Source: Bradyrhizobiaceae bacterium
Lineage (GTDB): Bacteria; Pseudomonadota; Alphaproteobacteria; Rhizobiales; Hyphomicrobiaceae
DNA length: 6,140 bases
Direction: 5' to 3'
Assembly (NCBI GenBank): GCA_947475855.1
Contig: CANJPN010000388.1
Coordinates: forward strand, 1 to 6,140
Position 1 is the first letter of the stretch, and every line of letters starts with the position of its first letter. Below, one piece after another: positions 1 to 4,353 of the stretch. The notes beneath the pieces are model-generated. The model was not told where the DNA came from. It made no database searches and saw nothing but the letters and a program-made list of their open reading frames with translations. The position numbers were made by a program, and so were the translations under genes.

Positions 1-1
1 C

Positions 2-328
2 GAGCACCCCGCCGACGAATCGATGCGCCAGGCCTTCATCGCACATCAGAAGACCGACAAGGGCTTCGGCGCCTCCGCTGGTCCTGACGCCCCGACGAGC
101 CTTGCCACCGCATTCCGCAAAGCCAGCTATTCGATCGCGGAGGCCGACACGCCGTGGCGTCTCGGCCCGGATGACGCCGGCCTGATTGCCGACCTCGCTA
201 CCGGGTTCGCCGGGGCCGTCGAAGAAACCGGACGTCTGGATGCCAAGACGATCGGCGCCTGGCACGCCGTGAAACGCACCGGCGCCATCGTCGGTCACAC
301 CGATACGTTGGCCCTGCCGCCTGCCTGA
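2..328 (+). CDS. Class I SAM-dependent methyltransferase, C-terminal fragment
   Basis: This reading frame is open from the left edge of the window (Glu-His-Pro-Ala-Asp-Glu-Ser precedes the first Met), so the gene begins outside and only the last 108 codons plus TGA are present. The visible part contains DKGFGASAGPDA, a segment ending in TPWRLGPDD (around visible residues 47-55), an alanine-rich helix, and a terminal RTGAIVGHTDTLA motif. From memory, this combination is typical of the C-terminal half of alphaproteobacterial class I SAM-dependent methyltransferases of unknown substrate. The SAM-binding Rossmann motif would lie upstream and cannot be seen, so the assignment rests on C-terminal resemblance only. 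The ATG at position 23 is internal and should not be taken as a start. The gene is separated by about 80 bases, including a promoter, from the toxin-antitoxin module and is probably transcribed separately from it. The substrate cannot be inferred. Confidence 0.72.
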   Translation, partial: EHPADESMRQAFIAHQKTDKGFGASAGPDAPTSLATAFRKASYSIAEADTPWRLGPDDAGLIADLATGFAGAVEETGRLDAKTIGAWHAVKRTGAIVGHTDTLALPPA

Positions 329-344
329 GTCGGGTAAATCGACT
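328..344. repeat. Inverted repeat AGTCG-7-CGACT, possible distal operator
   Basis: AGTCG (328-332) and CGACT (340-344) are perfect inverted arms around a 7-base spacer, beginning on the last base of the methyltransferase stop codon. The GTCG/CGAC core is the same as in the stronger repeat at 366-386, whose centre lies 40 bases (about four helical turns) downstream. It may be a second binding site for the Xre-type antitoxin. Alternatively it is a weak 3' hairpin of the methyltransferase gene, but no T-run follows. Arms this short can occur by chance. Confidence 0.3.
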
Positions 345-348
345 GGCA

Positions 349-377
349 TTGCGACTTAGCGCCAGGTGTCGTATATT
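349..377 (+). promoter_or_regulatory. Sigma-70-type promoter of the toxin-antitoxin operon
   Basis: TTGCGA (349-354) and TATATT (372-377) are separated by exactly 17 bases. Each hexamer matches the sigma-70 consensus at four or five positions. The -10 is a rare A/T-rich patch in a GC-rich region. Transcription would start near 383-385, about 22 bases ahead of the antitoxin GTG at 407. The -10 lies inside the inverted repeat at 366-386, which is the usual arrangement for an autorepressed toxin-antitoxin promoter. Confidence 0.6.
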
Positions 378-386
378 CTGCGACAC
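366..386. promoter_or_regulatory. Probable antitoxin operator: palindrome over the -10 box
   Basis: GTGTCG (366-371) and CGACAC (381-386) form a perfect 6-bp inverted repeat with a 9-base A/T-rich centre that contains the -10 element TATATT. Xre-type antitoxins of RES systems are known to bind palindromes in their own promoters and repress them, often with the toxin as co-repressor. The position here, covering the -10 and the expected transcription start, would block RNA polymerase. A further CGAC half-site at 352-355 lies between the -35 and the -10. The operator role is inferred from position and family; the repeat itself is read directly. Confidence 0.58.
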
Positions 387-410
387 ATGACGCAAGGATC
401 GTCGCCGTGA
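387..410 (+). other. Seven-codon leader reading frame overlapping antitoxin start
   Basis: ATG at 387 opens a frame encoding Met-Thr-Gln-Gly-Ser-Ser-Pro and stops at TGA 408-410, overlapping the antitoxin GTG (407-409) as GTGA. If transcription starts about 7 bases after the -10, this ATG would lie within 2-4 bases of the RNA 5' end, so it could only be read as a leaderless start. It may be a chance ATG. It is recorded because the same GTGA overlap recurs at the antitoxin-toxin junction. Confidence 0.18.
394..398 (+). promoter_or_regulatory. Ribosome binding site of the antitoxin (AAGGA)
   Basis: AAGGA lies 8 bases before the GTG at 407 and is the only good Shine-Dalgarno match in this leader. 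It decides the antitoxin start: no ATG in the same frame is available nearby, and the ATG at 387 is in another frame. Confidence 0.62.
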
Positions 411-889
411 CCATTGCAAGCCCACCAGCATCTTCCGAAATCCCAGCCGAGCTGCAGGGAGCCGCTGCGCTGCTCGGCGGCGCTCGCGTGCTGAAGCACG
501 ACGTTACCGACGCTCTCGATGCGCACGATATGATCCTGCAAGGAATGCCTGCCCGCGCGCTCACGCACCTCATTGGCGCGCTTCAACTCATTGAGCCGAC
601 GACATCGCTGGAAAAGGCGATCGGCATGAGCCTCAGAACCTTCCAGCGTAGCAAGGCCTCCAAGGCCAAGCCACTCAGCCGCGAGCAAGGCAGCCGGACT
701 TGGAAGTTCGCGGAGATTCTCGCCAAGGCAACCGCCATTTTGGGTTCGCAGGACGCAGCCGAGCGGTGGCTCGAACGCCCAGCGATAGGCCTCAACCAGC
801 TGCGGCCCATCGATCTGCTGGCGACATCGGTCGGAACCGAGATGGTCGAAACTTATCTGATGCGGATCGAGTACGGTGTCTACACGTGA
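407..889 (+). CDS. Xre/MbcA/ParS-family antitoxin of a RES-Xre module
   Basis: This 160-residue protein is the antitoxin and transcriptional autorepressor of the RES toxin encoded immediately downstream. Residues about 41-95 form the Xre-like helix-turn-helix region, including GMSLRTFQR (73-81), the characteristic recognition-helix stretch of this family, followed by PLSREQGSR. Residues about 101-160 are the MbcA/ParS/Xre toxin-binding domain (formerly DUF2384). Its landmarks are the WL..P segment at 121-124, RPIDLLAT at 133-140, and the closing YLMRIEYGVYT at 150-160, which in known complexes packs near the toxin active site. The start is GTG 407 with AAGGA 8 bases upstream. The stop TGA (887-889) overlaps the toxin GTG by four bases, so the two are probably translationally coupled, with the antitoxin made first as usual. 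Regulation is most likely autorepression through the palindrome at 366-386. The family is clear from the motifs; the exact operator is inference. Confidence 0.9.
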   Translation: MTIASPPASSEIPAELQGAAALLGGARVLKHDVTDALDAHDMILQGMPARALTHLIGALQLIEPTTSLEKAIGMSLRTFQRSKASKAKPLSREQGSRTWKFAEILAKATAILGSQDAAERWLERPAIGLNQLRPIDLLATSVGTEMVETYLMRIEYGVYT

Positions 890-1404
890 CGCCGCTTCCT
901 GGCGCACTCGGCGGGACCGCGTTGCTGGCGTGGCGCCTCGACCGGACCGTCTACGCCCAGACATGGGACAGCGGCGAAGGCGCGTATCGTGCCGGCGGAC
1001 GCTGGAATGAGCAGGGCGTCCGCGCCGTCTATTGCAGTCTCGATCCGGCCTGCGCGATTCTGGAAGTCGCGGTTCATACGGGGTTCGATTCGTTGGACAC
1101 GGTGCCCTACGTTCTCACCGCGATCGAAATTACCGATCCCGCAGCGGTACATGTCGTTCAGCCCGGCGACGTGCCCAATCCCAACTGGCTGCGGCCCGGC
1201 AGGCCCAGCGCAGGCCAACAGAAGCGCGGCTCCGCCCTCCTGTCCGCGCACGCCTTCGTCGTCATTCCCAGCGCCGTCTCGACCGCGAGCTGGAACTTGA
1301 TGTTCACGCCCTCTCGGGCCGCTGGCAAATACCGCCTGCACACCCAGGAGCGCTTCGCGCTCGACACGCGGCTGCATCCTCCGCAAGCGAAACCGAAGCC
1401 GTAA
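886..1404 (+). CDS. RES-domain toxin (NAD+-targeting ADP-ribosyltransferase fold)
   Basis: This 172-residue protein is the toxin of the module. RES toxins have an ADP-ribosyltransferase-like fold. Characterised members degrade NAD+ (MbcT as a phosphorylase, others as NADases) or ADP-ribosylate phosphoribosyl pyrophosphate synthetase (ParT); which activity applies here cannot be read from sequence. The family landmarks are intact: WRLDR (16-20, Arg17), GGRWN..G (37-44, Arg39), the YCS segment at 49-51, ILEVAVH (58-64, Glu60), VIPSAV (126-131, Ser129), WNLMFTP (136-142) and the terminal FALDTRL (157-163). These cover the conserved Arg, Glu and Ser that give the family its name, and no key residue is visibly lost. 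The start is taken as GTG 886. The frame is open upstream to 700, but that part lies wholly within the antitoxin gene and has no RES homology. There is no good Shine-Dalgarno, which fits translational coupling through GTGA. The gene ends with tandem stops TAA TAA. Confidence 0.92.
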   Translation: MTPLPGALGGTALLAWRLDRTVYAQTWDSGEGAYRAGGRWNEQGVRAVYCSLDPACAILEVAVHTGFDSLDTVPYVLTAIEITDPAAVHVVQPGDVPNPNWLRPGRPSAGQQKRGSALLSAHAFVVIPSAVSTASWNLMFTPSRAAGKYRLHTQERFALDTRLHPPQAKPKP

Positions 1405-1444
1405 TAAACGGGCGGATTGGCGGGTGTCCCGCCAAGCAGGCCCG
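1402..1444 (-). terminator. Hairpin terminator between convergent toxin and dehydrogenase genes
   Basis: TTGGCGGG (1417-1424) and CCCGCCAA (1428-1435) form a perfect 8-bp stem with a 3-base loop. It is extended, across small internal loops, by CGGGC (1409-1413) with GCCCG (1440-1444). On the minus strand the outer stem is followed directly by TTTATTA (1408-1402), so it should act as a Rho-independent terminator for the dehydrogenase, about 70 bases past its stop. On the plus strand the same hairpin begins just after the toxin's tandem stops but no T-run follows, so it is at best a weak stop or a 3'-protective stem for the toxin mRNA. The T-tail coincides with the toxin's stop codons. Confidence 0.6.
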
Positions 1445-1514
1445 CCTTGCCGAAGATGGGGCGGCAGCCCAGTCACGGCCTCGCCGCGAATTCGCTACCG
1501 TCCCCACCTGCAGG

Positions 1515-2762
1515 TCAATCTTCCTTGCCCGCATACTTGCCGGCCGTTTGCGGATAGAGCGACTTGATGATCTTGAACTTCGAGATGTCGGTCGTCGCGT
1601 CCATGTGCAGGAAAATCGCGGCATCGCGGAACAGCTTCTCGACGCCGAAGTCCAGCATGATGCCGTTGCCGCCGTGCAGCTCGATGCAATGCGTGGCGAC
1701 CTTCATGATCTCTTCCGACGCATAGACCTTCGCCATGTTGCAGAGCGCATCGGCGTCGGGCGCGTTGTCGTCCACGGCGGCGCTGGCGCGGTCGAGCAGG
1801 GCACGCACGGCTTCCACGCGCACGATCATATCGGCGAGCCGCACCGCGACCGCCTGATGCTTGATCAGGATCTTGCCGCCCTGCACGTAGTTCTGGACGT
1901 ACTCCTGTGCGACCTCGATGCAGCGTACGCCGACCCCGAGGTTCTTGGAGGCCTGGATGATCTTGCCGGGACGGAAGTACACACCCGCCTTCGCCAGCGA
2001 ATTGCCCTCGACGAGCAGATGGTCGTCGGGCACGAACATGTCCTCGAACACCAGCTCGCCGTTGTTCATGAAACGGCAGCCGAGAGTTTCGTTGCACCGC
2101 GCGACCGTGAGACCCTTGGTGTCGCGCGGGACGAGGAAGCTCGACGTGCCCTTGGTCATGCCGACACCGGGCTCGCTCGTCGCGTAGACGACGTAGAGGC
2201 CGGCGTCGTAGCCGTTCGAGATGAACTGCTTGCGACCATTGATGACCCAGCCGCCCTTGGTGCGCACCGCGCGCGTCCGCATCGCGGCTTCCGGCACGTC
2301 GTAGGGTAGCCAGCGGTCGGACGCGCCGGACGGCTCGGTGAGGCAATGCGCGAGCAGGAACTTCGGGTCTTCGACGAGCCGCTTGAACCACTTCTCCTGC
2401 AGGTGCTTGGGCGCGAGATTGCGGAGCAGGACCGAGACCTTCCAGTTCTGCACGAGCTTGTCGGCGAGACCAGAGTCACCGCGCGCGATCTCTTCTGAAA
2501 TCAGCGCGAACGTCGCGATCTCGGTTTTCTTGTCGAGCTCGATGCCGCCGTACTCGACCGGAACGCCCAGCGTGCGAATGCCGATCTTGTCGGCCTCGAT
2601 CAGGATCTCGTCGGGAAGCCGGCCCTCCGGCTCCATCGACCATTCCTTCTTCCAGTTCGTGCGCATGTAGGGCAGCACGACGTTGTCGACGAACCGCGCG
2701 CAACTCTCGCGCATCATCTCCTGCTCGTCGCTGAGGCCGCGGCGCGAAATCGGTGATGGCAT
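1515..2762 (-). CDS. Acyl-CoA dehydrogenase family flavoprotein
   Basis: This enzyme would oxidise an acyl-CoA at the alpha-beta bond with FAD and pass electrons to electron-transfer flavoprotein. The three domains of the family are all present. Counting from the upstream ATG (2783; subtract 7 for the preferred start), the N-terminal helical domain covers about 1-145. The middle beta domain carries LTEPSGASD (148-156) and KQFISNG (185-191), the FAD-binding signatures. The C-terminal helical domain carries LHGGNGIM (369-376) and RDAAIF (386-391). Where medium-chain enzymes have Tyr-Glu-Gly-Thr, with the catalytic Glu, this protein reads Met-Asp-Ala-Thr (394-397), so Asp395 sits at the usual base position. 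The start at 2762 (415 residues) is preferred because AGGGAA lies just upstream of it. The ATG at 2783 (422 residues) has no purine-rich site. The gene is preceded by the ptsN terminator, so it is probably a separate unit. The substrate is unknown. Confidence 0.92.
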   Translation of the reverse strand: MPSPISRRGLSDEQEMMRESCARFVDNVVLPYMRTNWKKEWSMEPEGRLPDEILIEADKIGIRTLGVPVEYGGIELDKKTEIATFALISEEIARGDSGLADKLVQNWKVSVLLRNLAPKHLQEKWFKRLVEDPKFLLAHCLTEPSGASDRWLPYDVPEAAMRTRAVRTKGGWVINGRKQFISNGYDAGLYVVYATSEPGVGMTKGTSSFLVPRDTKGLTVARCNETLGCRFMNNGELVFEDMFVPDDHLLVEGNSLAKAGVYFRPGKIIQASKNLGVGVRCIEVAQEYVQNYVQGGKILIKHQAVAVRLADMIVRVEAVRALLDRASAAVDDNAPDADALCNMAKVYASEEIMKVATHCIELHGGNGIMLDFGVEKLFRDAAIFLHMDATTDISKFKIIKSLYPQTAGKYAGKED

Positions 2763-2828
2763 TGATGACGTTCCCTGGGTCATGCGGAGAATGATTGAAC
2801 CCGCGCCGTCAGGCGGCAGCGGCGCCGG

Positions 2829-2857
2829 ATAAAATCATGGCGACCACCGAGCCACAA
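2829..2857 (-). promoter_or_regulatory. Weak candidate promoter of the acyl-CoA dehydrogenase gene
   Basis: On the minus strand TTGTGG (2857-2852) and TTTTAT (2834-2829) are spaced by 17 bases. They lie just downstream of the ptsN terminator and 67 bases upstream of the preferred dehydrogenase start at 2762. A promoter is needed here because the terminator at 2869-2887 should cut the gene off from ptsN. The hexamer matches are modest, so the exact placement is uncertain. Confidence 0.27.
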
Positions 2858-2868
2858 TGGGCGAACAG

Positions 2869-2887
2869 AAAAATGCCCGGAAGGGCA
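2869..2887 (-). terminator. Rho-independent terminator of ptsN
   Basis: On the minus strand TGCCC (2887-2883), a TTCC loop and GGGCA (2878-2874) form a GC-rich stem-loop followed directly by five T (2873-2869). It begins 32 bases past the ptsN stop codon. This is a textbook intrinsic terminator and marks the end of the rpoN-hpf-ptsN block. Confidence 0.85.
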
Positions 2888-2919
2888 CTCCGTGTTCACA
2901 GTGACGGCAGGCTTACATA

Positions 2920-3384
2920 TCAGGCCGCGTGGGAGGCCACCGGCTGGGTCAGGATATCGAAGATGCTCTTTTCATCCCGCGCGGCCCTCAGGCGCTCGAG
3001 AGCCTTGGGCTCGCGTAGCAGACGCGATATCCGGGCCAGCGCCTTCAGGTGATCACCGCTCGCATGCTCCGGCGCCAGAAGCACGAAGATCAAATCGACG
3101 GGTTCGTTGTCGATGGCTTCGAACTCGACCGGCTGGTCCAGGCGAGCGACGAGGCACTGGATACGCTCGAGCCCCTTGAACTTGGCGTGAGGGATGGCAA
3201 TTCCGCCGCCGAGCCCCGTGGAGCCCAGCCGTTCCCGCTGCATGAGCCCCTCGACGAGATCGCGCGTCGGAAGCCCCGTCACAGCGGTCCCAAGCTCGGC
3301 CAAGTCCTGAAGTGCCTGCTTCTTGGTCTTGGCCTTGAGCGTGGGAATTATTCCGCGCTGTGTGAGGAGGTCTGAAAGTTCCAT
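2920..3384 (-). CDS. ptsN: Nitrogen PTS EIIA component (EIIA-Ntr)
   Basis: PtsN is the last phosphocarrier of the nitrogen phosphotransferase system (EI-Ntr, NPr, EIIA-Ntr). It transports no sugar and instead regulates by binding targets such as potassium transport or sensor-kinase proteins according to its phosphorylation state. The protein has 154 residues, the usual length, beginning MELSDLLTQRGI. The active-site motif GIAIPHAKF spans 61-69 with His66 as the expected phosphorylated residue. The later VDLIFVLLAPEHASGDHLKALARISRLL pattern is characteristic of the family. The ATG at 3384 is chosen because it gives the standard N-terminus; the TTG at 3411 would add nine unrelated residues. The Shine-Dalgarno is weak. 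It lies 68 bases after hpf on the same strand, likely in the same transcript, and ends in a strong terminator. The partners ptsP and ptsO are not in this window. Confidence 0.95.
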   Translation of the reverse strand: MELSDLLTQRGIIPTLKAKTKKQALQDLAELGTAVTGLPTRDLVEGLMQRERLGSTGLGGGIAIPHAKFKGLERIQCLVARLDQPVEFEAIDNEPVDLIFVLLAPEHASGDHLKALARISRLLREPKALERLRAARDEKSIFDILTQPVASHAA

Positions 3385-3427
3385 GGCTCGCGATCTGCCC
3401 CAAAGGACCAAACGGTAATCAGCACGT

Positions 3428-3451
3428 CCGCCGGCACCGATTTGCCGACGG
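3428..3451 (-). other. Stem-loop between hpf and ptsN
   Basis: Immediately after the hpf stop codon the minus-strand RNA can form a 9-bp stem: CCGUCGGCA (3451-3443) with UGCCGGCGG (3436-3428), containing one G-U pair and a 6-base loop. No T-run follows, so it is not a standard terminator. It could protect the upstream mRNA, pause transcription or partly attenuate ptsN. The pairing is read directly; any role is a guess. Confidence 0.42.
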
Positions 3452-3452
3452 C

Positions 3453-4163
3453 TCAGGAACTCCGCTTGGAACGACCACCCGCCGATTGCTTAGGCGATGG
3501 TACGAGCCCCGCCATCGCATACCCCGACTTAGCCCCGGGAGACTTTCCCCGGCGATCGTCTGCACCCGCCGAAGTCGCCGCATCAATCCAACCGATGTTT
3601 CCATCGGTTCGCCGGTAGACGACGTTTACCTCACCGCTTCCAGCATTGCGAAACACCAAAAAGGGCTCCTCCGTCAAGTCCAACCGCATGACGGCCTCGC
3701 TGACGGGGACGCTGAGCAACGTCCTGGCGCTCTCTGCGATGATTAGAGGGCTGTCCTGGCTTCCTTTTTTGGATTTGTTGCCCGCCCCCTCGTCCTTGTC
3801 GGACAACTCGACGACGAAATCGTTGACCTCGATCCCCGAAGCCTCAGCGCCGTTGGCCACATCGCCGTGATGGCGATTCTTCAACCTGCGCTTGTAGCGC
3901 CGCAACCGCTTTTCCAGATGCTCAAAGGCGGCATCGGCGCTCGAATAAGCGTCCGTTCCCTCCCCTGAACTCTCCAACATCAATCCGGTACGCACCCGGA
4001 CCGAACAGCTCGTCAGGAACCGGCCACGTTCTTTCTCGACACGCACGTGGGCGGCAACGAACTTTCCCAGATACTTTTCGATGGCTGCGTCCAGCTTGTC
4101 AGCGACATAGCTCCGGAAAGTCTCGCCGACGTTGATATTCTTGCCCGTGACTTGCAGCGACAT
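3453..4163 (-). CDS. hpf: Long-form ribosome hibernation promoting factor (HPF)
   Basis: HPF binds the 30S decoding region of idle ribosomes, and its C-terminal domain dimerises to join two 70S particles into 100S. The start ATG 4163 gives MSLQVTGKNINVGE, the typical N-terminus; an upstream in-frame start at 4247 would add an unrelated 28 residues. Residues 1 to about 100 are the S30AE/HPF domain, rich in basic residues at 84-99 (EKRLRRYKRRLKNRHH). About 101-140 is a variable, charged linker. About 141-194 is the dimerisation domain, with PVSEAVMRLDLTEEPFLVF and VVYRRTDGNIGWID. The usual protein would end near residue 194. This one continues for 42 residues of Gly/Ser/Lys/Arg-rich sequence to 236, with no family resemblance that I recognise. 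The gene follows rpoN after 190 bases and precedes ptsN, the conserved order of this locus. The Shine-Dalgarno is weak (GAAGA, 7 bases upstream). Confidence 0.93.
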   Translation of the reverse strand: MSLQVTGKNINVGETFRSYVADKLDAAIEKYLGKFVAAHVRVEKERGRFLTSCSVRVRTGLMLESSGEGTDAYSSADAAFEHLEKRLRRYKRRLKNRHHGDVANGAEASGIEVNDFVVELSDKDEGAGNKSKKGSQDSPLIIAESARTLLSVPVSEAVMRLDLTEEPFLVFRNAGSGEVNVVYRRTDGNIGWIDAATSAGADDRRGKSPGAKSGYAMAGLVPSPKQSAGGRSKRSS

Positions 4164-4177
4164 AGCGGTATCTTCGG

Positions 4178-4190
4178 CTCCATTCTGGAG
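4178..4190 (-). other. Small hairpin in the hpf leader holding a GGAG
   Basis: On the minus strand CTCCA (4190-4186), GAA and TGGAG (4182-4178) form a 5-bp stem with a 3-base loop just ahead of hpf. The only strong anti-16S match in the leader, GGAG, is inside the stem. It lies 14 bases from the ATG, which is too far for an ideal ribosome binding site, so control of translation by this hairpin is possible but weakly supported. Confidence 0.25.
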
Positions 4191-4246
4191 TTCTAGCTTC
4201 AGTCCAGTCCCAGCTCGGTCCCGACCCCGTCCGTGCCTTCTAAACA

Positions 4247-4276
4247 ACGCTAAGTGGCCATCAGCGCAAGTGTCAA
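4247..4276 (-). promoter_or_regulatory. Candidate hpf promoter with consensus TTGACA
   Basis: A perfect -35 hexamer TTGACA (4276-4271) is followed after 18 bases by TAGCGT (4252-4247), a weak -10. This would give an RNA start near 4240 and a leader of about 75 bases before the hpf ATG. It lies in the 190-base gap between rpoN and hpf, so hpf-ptsN may be expressed apart from rpoN. No convincing sigma-54 (-24/-12) element was seen in the gap. Confidence 0.4.
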
Positions 4277-4353
4277 ATCACGTCCGGCAACAGGATTTAC
4301 CCACTCCGCCCAACCCATGTCAGCTCATCATGTCGGGACTATTGCACTGGGCT

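Noticed and set aside
700..885. The upstream extension of the toxin reading frame
   Set aside because: The stretch lies entirely inside the antitoxin gene, has no RES-like sequence, and the GTG at 886 gives a normal-length toxin with a coupled start.
1032..2309. A 425-codon open frame on the plus strand overlapping the toxin gene and antisense to the dehydrogenase
   Set aside because: Its protein is Arg/Ala/His-rich with no recognisable domain, it starts inside the toxin gene in another frame, and the opposite strand carries a well-conserved enzyme. Long antisense frames are common opposite GC-rich genes.
2784..2919. Possible small gene in the ptsN-dehydrogenase gap
   Set aside because: The gap is only 136 bases and is accounted for by the ptsN terminator and a candidate promoter; the plus-strand frame from 2795 runs antisense into ptsN and has no family features.
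3532..3552. Internal GC-rich inverted repeat (CCGGG/CCCGG) within the hpf tail
   Set aside because: A 5-bp stem with an 8-base loop inside a GC-rich coding segment is expected by chance, and no T-run follows it.
3164..4163. Search for a sigma-54 (-24/-12) promoter before hpf or ptsN that would make the locus self-regulating
   Set aside because: No TGGCAC-N5-TTGCA-like element with the right spacing was found by eye in the gaps at 3385-3452, 4164-4353 or 5911-6064.
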